In this document: piece after piece, positions 26,120 to 38,330 of the stretch
Position numbering within the stretch: position 1 is the stretch's first letter
Layout of the letters: every line of letters starts with the position of its first letter
Assembly: GCF_001949145.1 (NCBI RefSeq)
Contig: NW_019091382.1
Location: 1,346,500-1,410,499, forward strand
DNA from: Acanthaster planci
Taxonomy: Eukaryota; Echinodermata; Asteroidea; Valvatida; Acanthasteridae
Direction of reading: 5' to 3'
DNA: 64,000 nt
Translations under genes and position numbers: made by a program
Notes under the pieces: model-generated
The model's input: only the letters and a program-made list of their open reading frames with translations
Databases searched by the model: none
Told to the model about the DNA's origin: nothing

Positions 26120-26142
26120 GGTTACCGGGGCAATCGGTAACC
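26120..26142. repeat. Short perfect hairpin (8-bp stem)
   Basis: GGTTACCG (26120-26127) and CGGTAACC (26135-26142) are exact reverse complements around a 7-nt loop. It could be a paired binding site or a chance hairpin. Confidence 0.4.
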
Positions 26143-27129
26143 ATCTGCGCTGTAGTGAGTGGCAGTGTTTATGTCGGGCATGATTTACGGCCGACGTTAA
26201 TAGTTGGCGAACCAATCAGAGGGTATTTGCCCGAGAATTAATGAGAATGCCATTGACTGTCTGGCCGAGATGAGATTTTGACCGATTTTTGTCTTATTCC
26301 AAGGGCTTGCCCCTGTTTGTGTGGTAGGTTTGGTTAAAATCAAATGGACAAAGCAATGTGCTGATTTGAACCCCCAAAGATATTTGCAATGCCCAGATGA
26401 CCGAATATTTACCACACGTTACAAACACCCAGTTAGAGAGAGAAAAATGTTTGTAGTGTCCTGCCTTGGACACGACATTGTAAATCTGTTGGTTTATTGG
26501 AGAGGTCGTGTTCTTATACAGTACAAAAGAATTGAGGTGACATCGCTTGCGTCAAACTGTACAGTCCAGCATGTGGGTCACATGGAATAAGTAAGAGGAA
26601 TGTGCGCCATGGGAACAGTTAAAGTCCACAGAAATCCAGCAACTGACAATTTAATTGATTTACCTTGCAGACCAGAGGTCATAAGTGTTATCTTCTTTTT
26701 TTTCTGATTGGACACTTTCACAAAAAAAAGTTTCCACTGATAGTACCCTGTAACTTTTCTAAACCGTTGGATGATGCGTGGTACCCAGGAGGCACCTTCA
26801 AACCACTGGGATATTTGGGAGGGGAAGATACAATGTAGCATACCCAGGTCCAACGGCTGCATTTTTGGAGAATGGGAGCCGTCATAAATTAAAGAATCAA
26901 CCTTCCCCCAGGGCATCTTTTCCTTGAAAAAACACCCCCTCGTTCTCCATTGGGGTGGTGTTTAGCAACCATTTTTCATAGAGTTCCACAAACAATGATG
27001 TCAGCCGCCAAGGTCTTCCTGCCAATATTTTAAGATAAGCTAGCTGTGGTTGGGTCCTGCACTTGCAAGAAAGGTGACGTGGTGTGGAGTGGGTTATTTA
27101 TGGACAAACTGGGCCAGAGAGGTAGCACT

Positions 27130-27149
27130 GACAGACAGACAGACAGACA
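27130..27149. repeat. (GACA)n microsatellite
   Basis: Five uninterrupted GACA units. A second simple repeat, (GA)n, follows at about 27355-27370. Confidence 0.85.
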
Positions 27150-28095
27150 TGAATCAGATGATCAGGAAAAAAAAAGAAAGCCAGAACACCTACATTTATG
27201 AGACAATTGGAAGAGCTCACGGTGCCCTCCTCCCAAGCACTCTGTGCTAAGACATTAGCATCAATCAGGTGACACCCTATCCCCCGGAACTCATGGGCAT
27301 TCCTGCTGGTCGTCTCCAAAATAGATTGATGGGAAGCAAAGGGTGTAGCAGTGAGAAAGAGAGAGAGAGATGTTAACATTCCAGCACTGCCAAATGTCCC
27401 TGAAATTCAGGGGGGGGGAACTCAGATCTAGAAGAGATTTTCCTGTTTTCAGAGACTGGAAAATGCTTGAGTTGAATGCAGGCCTTGCATTTGAATTGAG
27501 TGGACCTCCCAACCTACATGTACTGGTATTCCAAGATATACATGTGCGTTTCCCTGTCCTGAGAATTTTTAAGGGTTCCACTTGTGCCCATGATCACTGG
27601 CCATAAAACCTTGTCTGTAGGTCGTCAATATAATTGCCTTTCCAATGGCCCACTCTGTGGACCACTTTGGTTTCTATTTTATACAAGAATTATTCTTCTG
27701 CCTTCTGACCTGAATCCGGGAGCAGTGAGCTGGAGAGGTGCTTGCCAGATGTTTACCATGAGTCTCTGTATTTGTCAGTATTATTTTTTCTCTTTTTTTG
27801 GGGGGGGTGTTATATACCTGCGCTAGTGGCAGATCCAGCGTTTAACAGAACAAGGAAGGGTGCCTGGCAATTTTTGGGAGGTAGGGGCGAGAAATGACCT
27901 ACCAAGTGGATGTGAACCCCAAAATAAAAGCAGGTCCCACTTCTAGATAAAATTTCTGTCTGTAAAGACCACACCAGTTGAGAGTGAGCTGGTAAAAAAA
28001 AAGAGAAAAGTTATTTCTCTATTAAAGGAAAAATGGGAAGGGGGATTCTACCGCCCACAAGCCATTTAGCGGCACGTCCCAAGAAAGGACGCAGT

Positions 28096-28167
28096 GTATG
28101 GAAAACTCGCTTGACAGAGCACTGGTGCAGTATCCTGGCGATCATACCGGTTTTGTTCCAGTCCTCG
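28096..28167 (+). repeat. Degenerate tRNA-like segment, possible SINE relic
   Basis: The order ACTCGCTTGACAGAGCACTGG, then TATCCTGGCGATCATAC, then CGGTTTTGTTCCAGTCC resembles the D arm, anticodon arm and T arm of a tRNA or tRNA-derived SINE. The B-box equivalent GGTTTTGTTCC differs from GGTTCGANTCC at several positions and the acceptor stem is not convincing, so it would be an old inactive copy. The resemblance could be coincidental. Confidence 0.3.
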
Positions 28168-30938
28168 GATGTGGAGTTGCTTTAACCTTAAGATTTATGC
28201 TATGAATTTGTTTTTAATGGATTCTTGCCCGTACAGAAAGGGAACATACATGTAGTAGCCGGATCATTTTTTTTTTTATAACTGTTGCGTAGCACCCAGC
28301 TCACATTAAAAGAAATCAATTTACAGCTTCATGCAAGCATTTATGATACAATATACCGATACACTCGCCTGCTTTCAGAACGAGTATTGATTCATGAATT
28401 TAAGCACTTGCGGTCAAGAATGTACTAACACAAACATGCGGGACTAGTCTATCGATTTGCAGCCTGAGTTCAGACCTGAAACTCATATATAATTGGGTTA
28501 GGAAGAATCGTTTGTGGGAATAGGGAATAGCATTGTCTGAATTACCGTGAAGTATTTTGTTAGATATGGAGGGAGAAGAAATTAGCTGCACATGAGTACG
28601 TGTCCAGGTAAACAGTGGATGCGTCTTGCTTGGTTCGCAGTGGACACGGACCTGGATAGGTAGGGCCTACGTGTATCTGTAAGCTGGCTGTTTCTCAAGA
28701 AATCAACGTTTAGGAGAGCCCATCTTCATAAAGGATTGGATTCTATTCATTTTGGTAACCATTCTGGGATTCTCACCTTCTAATAAACATGTACATGTGT
28801 TTCCTGGCACATTTGTTGCTTGTGGATAATTCCAGAAAGTAGGCGTCTAAAAGTGTGACACGTTTGTGTCCCCGATACATGTACATCTGAGCTTTGTTAT
28901 TTGATACGGAATCATCACCAAAATTGATTGCAAACTTTTAATATTTGTTTGGCAGGTAATTTGCATTAAATCATCACTCTTGGAAATTATTAAGTGTGTT
29001 CTGAACTTACAAAATCATATTTCAGATGTAACAGGGACACGAAAAAAAAAGGACCCCTAATTTCTGGAATTACCCATTTAGAAGATGCGGTGAGATCTGT
29101 GCATTTTGTGCATTGAGATGCTTTGGAAAGTATTCAAGTACGTGTACCGTAGATGTAGAGATATTTTCTCGAGTGGGAATTACATGCATAGTCTTGAAAC
29201 GGTGGTGGTGGTTCCCAGGGGCTCCTATATGAGTCCCTCTCCTTCCCCCCAACCCCCAGGGAAGGCATTTTATTTCCAGTGATTATTTCTGGCAGGGAAT
29301 CGGCTCCCTCCCACGGTCAGTCGGAGCCCTGGAAATGATGCGATTTGCCTCGGCTCAGCTGGCTGACATTTGGCTGTCAATAAGTAACGAGGGAAATCGC
29401 AGCGCGCATCGATCGGAACAGAAACGGCTTATGACCGCACGAACGGACGAGCTTTTTTTTTTTTTTTTACTTTTGCATCAAAGTGGGAACGGGGAGGGAA
29501 GGCCGTTCATTAGCCCCACCCCCCCACTTCCACGTACTCCGTGTACGTGCATTCGTACATCTTTGACATCCATACCCGTATATTTGAGTGGCCCTCTGGG
29601 CTGGTTGTACATGTAGATAGGCTTGCACATATGCACCAGTGTGGTCATTCAGTTCGGCCCGAAAATGCTGAGAGGATATTTGTACCCTGTTCTGGTTGTT
29701 GGGCATGGAACTTTGATTGATTTAGATTTATTGTCCATGTAAAAACAAAGAAATTTGATACTCCACTGGATAAAAGCACATTACCAAAATTATAATAAAT
29801 TATATAATTATTATCAAAATACATTATAGAAGCATGTAAATATGACAAATCATCCATACACAGTTTACTCACATCAAATGCAGTTGTCGAACTGAAGCCC
29901 ACAAAGTACCTGCTAAGAAAAAATACCCCCTAAAAACATAAGACATACGCTGTTAAAATTACATAACACATTCACAGCGCCAAATCAATGTCTGTGGCCG
30001 TGCAGGGCAAGAAAGGCTTAGCCGTAAGTTATAACCAGAGTGCTCATTAAAATTTAACAATTGCACCAAGTACACGCAGTAAACTCGGTACTCTGAGAGA
30101 TGTCTGTATCACTTTGTTCTTTTTACCATGATCTAACAGTGTAGCCGACTGCAAACTTGACTTCTTTGACAAACGAATGAATGAATGGGTGTTCAAACCC
30201 ACGGCATGGGAGGGGGGTTAACTTCAGAATGCCTAGAGTCGACATATCCGAAGATCCCTTCCCCTCCCTTTTTGGAATCCCATTTTGAATTTTGCTGCTA
30301 CCAGCAGCACGCGATGTCGTTCGACACTTCAACTTTGATGGGGTAAAATTATCCTCGCCCGCAAATCAAATTTAGTCCCATCGTCGTCATGGTTCCGGTC
30401 CGAGGGCAGTGGGCCCAACATTTATGCACAGTTCCACGCGAGGAAGATTCTACTGAATTGTAACCTGACTGTTGTCAGGAGTGCTGCCACCAACAATAGA
30501 CCAGCGCAGTTTCAAAACAATATTTTGGGCCGGGGAATTGTGTCAAGTTGTTTGGAGAGGTACTCTAGGGGGTAGACGCCCGACTGATTAGTAACGGTAC
30601 CGTCTGAATAATGCATAATATCTGACTCCCGGCAGCGAAGGAAAAATTTCCCTTTAATAACACCACCCTGAAACTGTAGTTGGCAGATTAGGTTCATTTC
30701 TCCTTTGTCTGGGTGGGCTGTCGTTATGTTTTATCATCAGCCAGCAACACCCTGAATTATTAACCTGGAAAACCTCCCCCAAAAATGCATGGTTTTGCAC
30801 AAAACAACCCTCACATTTCTGGGAGATACGTCATCTGGCATGCGCGATTTTGGTAGCGACAGCGGTGCTGTCTGCAACTTGAATTTCACAATGTGGATGA
30901 AAAATTCAACTGCAGTTTCGGGGCATTTGTGGTGTGCT

Positions 30939-30966
30939 TGTGTGTGTGTGTGTGTCGGGGGGGGGG
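30939..30966. repeat. (TG)n microsatellite followed by poly-G
   Basis: Eight TG units are followed by C and a run of ten G residues. Such tracts are prone to slippage and sequencing error. Confidence 0.85.
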
Positions 30967-33900
30967 AGAGAAGTAGGGAAGGCTGGGTGGCTGATGCTGC
31001 GAGTGAGGAGAGCTAATGCAGTGCCAGGGGCGAAATAAACAGTAACTTTCTGAACAATTGTGAGCGGGGCGGCTGGGGGGGGGGCTTACGCTGCCGTGCA
31101 CGCTCGGTCGGGCCTCATTGCCCCGCTGGCCCCTTTGGAAAACGGGCTTCATTGGGCCCATTGTGGCTGGTTCCACGTCCGATTTGACCTGAAAAAGGAT
31201 AAGTAAACAGCACGGGGTATTATAAAAGGAACGAAAAAAAAAACCTGAAAAGCAGCAAGGCTCAGCATAAGAGGGTAGGGGGGAAAAGGGCTGAGAATGG
31301 AATCAATGGCAACACGGGCCGCGCATTTACATGAGGATTTGTGAATGAAAAATAAACTCTTGTGAAAGATTTCTTCGTGTATGGGGCCCACATTTAATGA
31401 CGGTTTGTGGTAATGCTGGCCAATTTGTCGTTTGGCAGGTTGCTTGTTGGAGTGCCATTCCCGCACTCTGCTCTCTACATTCAGAAAAAAAATATTTCAT
31501 TGTTTTCCTATTTATTGAAACAATATTTTTGGCCACATCAGAGTTTGTCATAAATTTCTAATGTCAGCAGGGACTTATTCTAGAATATGAAACATCATGC
31601 CTCCAGCCTTGAAATTTAACGTTGCTGAAAAACCATCATCTATTACCCCTCCCATGCATCAAGGACATAATCCGAATTTTATTGCTATTCAAAAAAACAT
31701 AGAGCCGTTTAAGGGCCTGTGTAATTGATTTGTTGAAATGGTAAATTTTAACCGGGCAAAGTGCACAGAGAATTGGCGAACAGATGCCAGCTGCTTCATT
31801 CACACTGGACTCGGACGAAATTGTGTTGCCGCACGTTTGAACCATTCATTTAATAGACTAGCGCAGACCAGTATAAACAGAGAGTCCTAGTGTAAATGTA
31901 AACCTCCAACCAACATATCTCTAATCCTGTTGGACAGACCTTTCAAGTTGGAACCGCCAAAAAAAAAAAAAGAGCTCAAAAGTGCCTAGTACCCTACCTT
32001 GACAGAAATGGTTCCTTGACGAATTATGTGGAGATGTTTTCTCCTAGATTTCCCAGTCCCAGAGAGAATTTGTCGGAGGCACGGCTAGCGAGTGCTTGGA
32101 ACAAAAAAAAGAGGGGGAGGCTGTTTTGTTCCACCTGGGAACTGGATATGTTCCAAAGGGTGTTAAGGGCTCATTTATCTTCCCCCCCCCACCCTGTCAG
32201 AGGTACTTCAGAGCCTGGTGGATGAGTAGAGGGGTTTTCAGGCCAATCTACACAACACCCCGGGAATAGTGTCGAAATTCAGGTTCATGCGTGGAGAGAC
32301 TTGCCCTGGCTTTAACAGAAAGGGAAGGGTGGGCACTTGACCCGTTGTCGTTGAGGGATAGAGTGTAGGCTTTCTCTTTGGTGGTCTCTGGAGGATTTCA
32401 GTGGTCTGGGGATTAGTCAAACGAGGATTAAGGGAGAGGTTGGGGGGGGGGAATCAACACTCAACAGTGGTTCAAGTGTAAGCCATCATGTGGCAACCCA
32501 CTGTTAAGGACCAGGCGAAACAAACTTGTTCAAAACTTGCAGGTGTAAAGTGTCTTGTTAAAAAGGCCGTCAATTGTGCTTTGTTTTTTCGCTCTGTTTT
32601 GTTTGCATTGCCAAGATGCCGGGACTCTCTACTCACAGACAGAATAATTCCGTTTAGTTCACCTGATCCCCCCCCTGATCATCAGACTTTTGTTGCCAAA
32701 CAGGCCTGTAAAACGAGACATTTTCATGGCAGATGTGCTTGGACGTTTTGTGAGCCACGATTTTTCAAGCGTGCTTGGATGAAATATTTCGAGCATTCCA
32801 GCAAGTTGCTCTTTTTTGTGGGAGGAGAACAGTGCCGAGAGAGGGCAGGGGAATCAATGCACAAAACGGCCTACTCCGAACAATCGGATCAAATTCAAGG
32901 ACAGAAATGCAATATCCACAGAGCTAAGTATGAGTAATAACCAAACATGGACAGATGTCACGGGGAAATGCTGTCTGGAGCAAGACTCGCATTCATTTTT
33001 CATTAAATTTCAAGCTGTCAAGGTCGAACAGAGCAAACAATATTAAAACGAAATGAGCATTTGCAAGGACATCGGTATTGGCCCCCTAGGCTCGTCTTAA
33101 AATGTACATATACTTGTCAGTCTTAAACAGGGAAAGGTAACTCCAGCTGGTACTGAGGCTGTTCTGAGGACCCTCTGTGCATCTGAATTCCACACATGTA
33201 CATTGTACATGTGCATGGGTACTCAACAGTTCGGGTGCATGCAGACCCCCACAACATGTAAAGTGCATGTTATTTCAACGCCTCTGGGCCATCTTTCTGC
33301 ATGGACATGCATACATGTATGCTTGACTACTCTAGAATAAACAAGGAACTCGGGTTACCCAGCACACAAACAATCCACAGGCCGAAGGGCGATGTGTTTG
33401 TTTTGATGATGCAAGAATATATACATTTTTGGCTCACCAAGAGGCTTACTGTCCAAAGTGTCCAAGCGTTCAGTTGTGGTGTTACCGAGTCCATGTCAGA
33501 GAGTGATTGGAAAATTGGACAATTTGTTGGGGTTGTGAAATGTCTTTCAGCAATTTGTTTTCTTTTTATGCTTGATATTTATTTGTAATCAGCCCAAAGT
33601 TGCTTGGTGTTCCTGCATTGTGCTGATTGCAGTGAGTTTGTTCGGACATTTTTGTTTAGGATTTTTGTGATCAAATCCTTAGAGTTTACAGAAAGCATGC
33701 TGAGAGTGCTTAAATCTGGGGTTGACTCTGCCAGTGGGTTCTTAGTCTTAGAGGCAAAGTCTCACCTACTCTCCAGTCATCGTTTATCAATACTTCAGTC
33801 CAAGTCCGAGTCACCCCCCCTAAACAAGGATGGCCTGAGTTCGTGCCAAGTTTCCAGTCTGAGTCACGAGCCAAACGAGTCCCCGTCCACCTTTCAGGAG

Positions 33901-35935
33901 TTTGTCCTGTACTGGCTACCCTCCTGCGACAAAGTAGCTTTTATTTCAGCGGGAAATTGCACCGAAACCATCAATCATGGATCTCCATAATTTGAGTAAT
34001 CCTTCCGCAAAGTCTTCAATCTCAACCCTCCTTTCTACCTTACCTCTGATATCGACTCTGTTTTTTTTTTTTTGATTAAGAAATTGAAAATACAAAGAGA
34101 AGAAAACAGATGAAGAAAAAAGTATGCTGGGCCCAGCCTCAAGTTACCGCGGCTATCGCCGTGGAAAATTTTGCCCCGCGGCCCTCTTTGGGTTTATGTT
34201 AACATTGATCGGTTTAAGAGTGCATTTTTGGCCGGGCCTCGGGGCTACACAGCAGCGAGGAACACCAGAAAGTTGTGTGGATGACAATATTAGAAACGGT
34301 GTCCCGTTGCAGGGGACCGAGATGGTGTCTTGATAATCACACCGGATGGGTGACCGTACACCATAAGCCAATATTTTTCCAGCGGTATATCTGGCTGTAT
34401 CAGATTTTGTCCCGCCGATATTTTCCTGTTATCGGTAGCTTTTTTCCCCCCCCTCCATTAGTAGAAACTTCAGGGTGAAAGTTGCTGGGCCCCCTGTGGT
34501 GGTGCCGTGTGCAGATTCTTTTCCAACTTGCAGATGGTGGGAATGCATCTTGGCATTCCAAGTTAACCAATGGCGGTGGCTGATTGAAGTACGCGTTGCT
34601 AATTTACCCCCCGCGTCACATAATGGCAGGGAATGGATAAATACATGTACTACTGTGCCAATTGGAACATTGATGTCCAATGCTCGAGTCAACTCTTGAT
34701 GGGCCAGTTTCTTTGTGTGAATGCCACTAGCTGGACTCAGCAGAATGGATCTGAGTGTCACCAGAAAGAGAAATTTGCCAGTTCTCAGACTTCTAGTGAG
34801 CCATGACACCCGTGTATTTATGATTTCTGCAAATGCTAAACATGGCGATTGTTTTTCAACAGAACACAGTGTTTTCCTCGCCTCTGGGGTGTGAAATGTT
34901 ATTACTCCATTGACGAATATTTATTGTGCTATCAGCCAGGGCCAAGGTTAAGGTTAAATAAAACTACAGTGCATTCTCGAAACAGCATCAAATCATCCGT
35001 TTATGTACGAAGTTGGTAAGTGACCTTTGAAAGCTGCGGACAAGAACACAGACCAAAAAATAAGGGAAAAAAAAAATACCCAAAAGATACATGAAGACGA
35101 TTCTCCCGAATTTTATGCATTTGATATTGCCATTTAATTTGATAGGCTGTAGTTGCTACTCAGGGCAAAGTGTCGCGGAGAGCGCGGAATATCGTGTGAC
35201 CATCCTCGCACCTGCACATTATTATGATGAGTCAGTCGGCCATTTAGCGCGGGATGTTTTCCCAAGTGTGCCCCTCTCCCTGTTTTTCACCCTGTCCCTC
35301 TCACCGTTTATCCCCCCGCCCCCCGTCTCTCTCTCTCTCTGGGATAAAAATTGACGGCAGAGCCAGATTAACTGTGGCGGATTTTTTCCCTCCTCTTTCC
35401 CCGGGATTAATTTCGGATGTTTAGTTACTGCAGAAAGCGAGCTGCATATCTGTTCACATAAGCTCGTAATGCATTGCAGTTAAGATTACTATATAAATAC
35501 TAGCGCACAGTACATCTAAGATCCCATAAATGTGCCCAACAGTAAATTGTCTCAACAAGGACACGGTTGCTGAAATGTGAAAACTGCCCTTCAGACTAAC
35601 ATTGACGGGCACTCTTGTCAGCAAAAATTGGCCATGGTGTTTTTGTTTTGTTTGTGTCCATTTCTTTATTATCAATTTGATGGCAGTCTTGGTTGGTTCA
35701 GATGACTGGCTTCCACTTGCAATTCCATAGAAAGAGCTTTTACGCATTAATTAATGGATGTTTTTTTTTTGAGCACAATTTATGCCCTCCAGTACTCTTT
35801 CCAAGGCTTTGCTCACAAAGACATACATGTATTTGTACATTTGATATTTAGCAGACATCTGTGGTTCTACATGTAGTACAAAAAAGGTTTTACTTTTTGT
35901 TTATGACTCTGACAAAACTGTTTTTCTCTTTCCAG

Positions 35936-36602
35936 TGGGCAGAACAGGGAGAAAGCTACAGTCGTTATTACAGTGTCTGTCAAGTCCGCAATCCACATGC
36001 CAGTGATGGCTCCTGGCTACGGATGCCATACATCCCCCGTCGCCTTGGCAACCGCATCAGTGTGGAGATTGAGTTTACCATGAACTCTTGCACGGGCATC
36101 GATGATGCCCACCAGTGCAAGGAGACGTTTGAGCTGTTCTACTACGAGGCGTCCAACAGCGACCCCGAGAACCAGCCGCCCTGGACCACGCCTCCGTACA
36201 CCCGCATCAAGCGCATTGCGGCCGAGATCCGCTTTTCGGAGACGGACGGGGGTGACGTTGGCGGGCCCCAGACCAACCTGGCCGTGGAGGAGTTTGCCAC
36301 GACGGCGAATGGCTTCTACCTTGCCTTCCGCGACACAGGCGCCTGTATGGCCATTGTGCGTGTGCGCGTCTACTACGTGGTCTGCGCCGCCAAGACGGAG
36401 AATTTCGCCATGTTCCCCGAGACGGTGACCGGTGCCGACCTCGTGTCACTGGTGGAGGTGGACGGGGTCTGCGTGACCCACGCCGAGCAGATCGGCGACC
36501 TGCCCATTGTGGCCCGCTGCCAGATATTCGGCATGTGGACAGCCTTCCAGGGAATGTGCGGCTGCTCGCCTGGATTCGAAGCTGACAGCCAGACTTGTCG
36601 AG
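35936..36602 (+). CDS. Eph receptor exon 3: ephrin ligand-binding domain and start of Cys-rich region
   Basis: This 667-nt exon encodes residues 56-277 plus one base. Landmarks of the Eph ligand-binding domain are Y-S-V-C-Q-V-R-N (Cys70), W-L-R (82-84), R-I-S-V-E-I-E-F, the Cys107/Cys116 pair followed by K-E-T-F-E-L-F-Y-Y-E-A, I-A-A-E, and G-F-Y-L-A-F-R-D-T-G-A-C-M (181-193) leading to V-Y-Y-V-V-C (Cys205). In known structures the first and last of these cysteines pair, as do the two middle ones. Residues 212-277 (F-P-E-T-V-T-G-A-D, then Cys234, Cys250, Cys263, Cys265 and Cys276) are the linker to the cysteine-rich module. The acceptor is CTCTTTCCAG and the donor is CGAG|GTAAGC, phase 1. Length and phases fit vertebrate Eph exon 3 (about 660 nt). 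The exon is visibly more GC-rich than its introns, with mostly C or G at third positions. EphA or EphB class cannot be assigned and is not expected to apply to an invertebrate Eph. Confidence 0.97.
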
Positions 36603-36610
36603 GTAAGCCA

Positions 36611-36636
36611 TAAAGCCAACCTCTCTGATGAATAAA
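36611..36636 (+). promoter_or_regulatory. In-frame stop plus AATAAA just inside intron 3
   Basis: Reading on from exon 3 without splicing gives Gly-Lys-Pro and then TAA at 36611-36613. A canonical AATAAA follows at 36631-36636, 28 bases after the donor. Together these could support intronic polyadenylation and a secreted receptor ending just after the ligand-binding domain. The sequence downstream is not strongly GU-rich, and AATAAA occurs often by chance, so this is a candidate only. Confidence 0.3.
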
Positions 36637-36869
36637 CTCTTCACCAGGCTTATCCGATTGGCAAATGGGGCTACTTAGTGATCTAGAAAAATTCAGTTAA
36701 TGATCCAACAGCAGGTTCCATTGGCACTGCAGTCCAGTTCATTAGAGATCCTCTGACAAGTCCAGTCAATCTTAAACAGGGCGAACACGAAAAGAGAAAT
36801 GTTTTTGCCACTGCTCGTTTAAAGAGCTGATGACTTGACTTGTAACAAAGCTTCATCAGCACATTGGAA

Positions 36870-36906
36870 ATCGGCTTCTTTGGACATCTTCTTCCAAGAA
36901 GCCGAT
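36870..36906. repeat. Hairpin about 270 bp after exon 3
   Basis: ATCGGCTTCTTTGGA (36870-36884) pairs with TCCAAGAAGCCGAT (36893-36906) apart from one bulged T, with an 8-nt loop. It is too short for a typical microRNA precursor on its own. Confidence 0.5.
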
Positions 36907-38099
36907 GCTCTCGTAAAAGTTCCTGGTGCATGCGGGAGGGGGGAAAAATGTTTCCAAGTAACGACAGGGTGATTCTGCCGTTCTGGATGAAGGAACAACT
37001 CGGCACCGGGTGCTTGTTAGCACTGACCCCTGTACCCCTTGATCACCGGGCCGCGTTGGCACTCTCCCCTGAGCACGGCCCAGGATTTATACCCCCCTGA
37101 AAATTCCCAACGCCCCTTGTTTAAACAATTTACACAGTGGACACAAACCCAAAGCCTGTGGGGGGGGGCTTGCGCACTTTGCAATGGGGGAGCCCGCCGA
37201 CTGCGCACAGGCATAAATACCCTTCCTCACGACTCTGATGAATTGTCTGCAGACCAGAGTGTATTTATTTGTGTCTACTGGGCAAGAGTCGTACTTTTCC
37301 TCGACTAACCCTGACCTGAAAAAAACAGGGAGACAAATCAGCATGGCCAATTTTTTTTTGCGCTGATGTTATTATTTTTTGCTGTTGAGGACTCGGTGGT
37401 ATTTAAAGATGTGTGTCGGGATTCACCGGACCTGGACAGCGTACATGTACGTGTAGATGGAAATCAACGTGTTCTGCTGAGAAAGTGAAAAATCCTATGT
37501 TGCCTCTTTATCGGAACGTCCCTCATGAACATGACAGAAAGACTAGGAGATGAACGCAATCAATCAATTAATAATTCCTGTGCCCAACAGCAAGCCCTTT
37601 TTCAAGAAAGTATTGCGCTCAATTGTTTTCTGGGAGGGCAGTCTAAAATATTCTTAAATTGGAGGTGAAAATGTTTGGAATGGAGTAATGTAGTGAGTCT
37701 CTGAGGTTCCATTCCCACGGGGAAGAAGTCCAAGTTGCTAATGAATTCTCTCGAGCATTTGTGGCGTTTGTATTCAAATTCTGTTATTTAACGATGCGCC
37801 TTTGTTGACACTGACTCATTTGGCCACTGTATAGTGGAGCCGACATGTGGATGTACAGTGCGTGTACATGCAGAAATGAGACGTGAATTAGTCATTGTTT
37901 GGAATTGTTTCTTATTTTCCTTTTAGATTTTTCTGTGTCGATGACAATTTCTGTCACAGTATCTTCCTTTGTATGGGCGTGCACTTTGGACAGCATTGCT
38001 GTGATTACTGTGTCAGAAGGGTCTTGAATCGGATGTGAATATATTTACATCCCTGACAGGAATATGACCGATTAACCAAAAAAATGCAATTGTGCTCTG

Positions 38100-38330
38100 C
38101 CGATAATGACCGCCGATATCAAAAGAGCAAATAATCAGTCGGGCCCGTCAGACACAGACAGGCCGGACAAAGTAGGGCAATGTAGAACGCGCGGCGTGCC
38201 CTCCTGGCATCAAAGGGGGTCTGTTATCTTGTCAGTCTGGGGCAAATGGTGTCAAAGCCGTTTGTCGTCTTATCGGACTTTTGGCGAATTAGCTGCGAAC
38301 GAGGTGGCGAGGTGTTTGCATGGTGACAGC
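38100..38330. promoter_or_regulatory. Candidate cis-regulatory block in intron 3
   Basis: A compact stretch of higher CpG content with many recognisable short site types: ATCAAAAG, AACGCGCGGCG, CATCAAAGGGGG (TCF/LEF-like), TTATCTTGTC (GATA-like), GGTGTCAAAG and GCGAATTAGCTGCG (homeodomain-like). The surroundings are AT-rich. It has no open frame of note. Regulatory function is an inference from composition only. Confidence 0.22.

Larger units (their letters stand above)
13901..35935 (+). other. Eph intron 2 (22.0 kb, phase 0)
   Basis: Begins GTAAGT and ends TTTTTCTCTTTCCAG, with a branch-point-like CTCTGAC at 35907-35913 placing the candidate adenosine 24 bases before exon 3. No supported gene lies inside. 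Contents include an A-rich/G-rich tract at about 14863-14900, poly-T tracts near 15433 and 29453, (TCGCAAA)3 at 14503-14524, (GATAGA)n at 16724-16742, (GAATTTTT)n at 24862-24885, an 88-bp tandem duplication, (GACA)n at 27130-27149, (GA)n near 27355-27370, a tRNA-like relic near 28096 and (TG)n followed by G10 at 30939-30966. Other parts show nothing beyond ordinary intron sequence. Confidence 0.85.

Noticed and set aside
33604-33990. 128-codon plus-strand frame in intron 2
   Set aside because: No recognisable domain, no splice or codon-use support, and a length close to chance for the window.
36207-36644. 145-codon minus-strand open frame opposite exon 3
   Set aside because: It is an antisense shadow of a GC-rich coding exon, with an Arg/Ser/Pro-rich sequence and no family resemblance.
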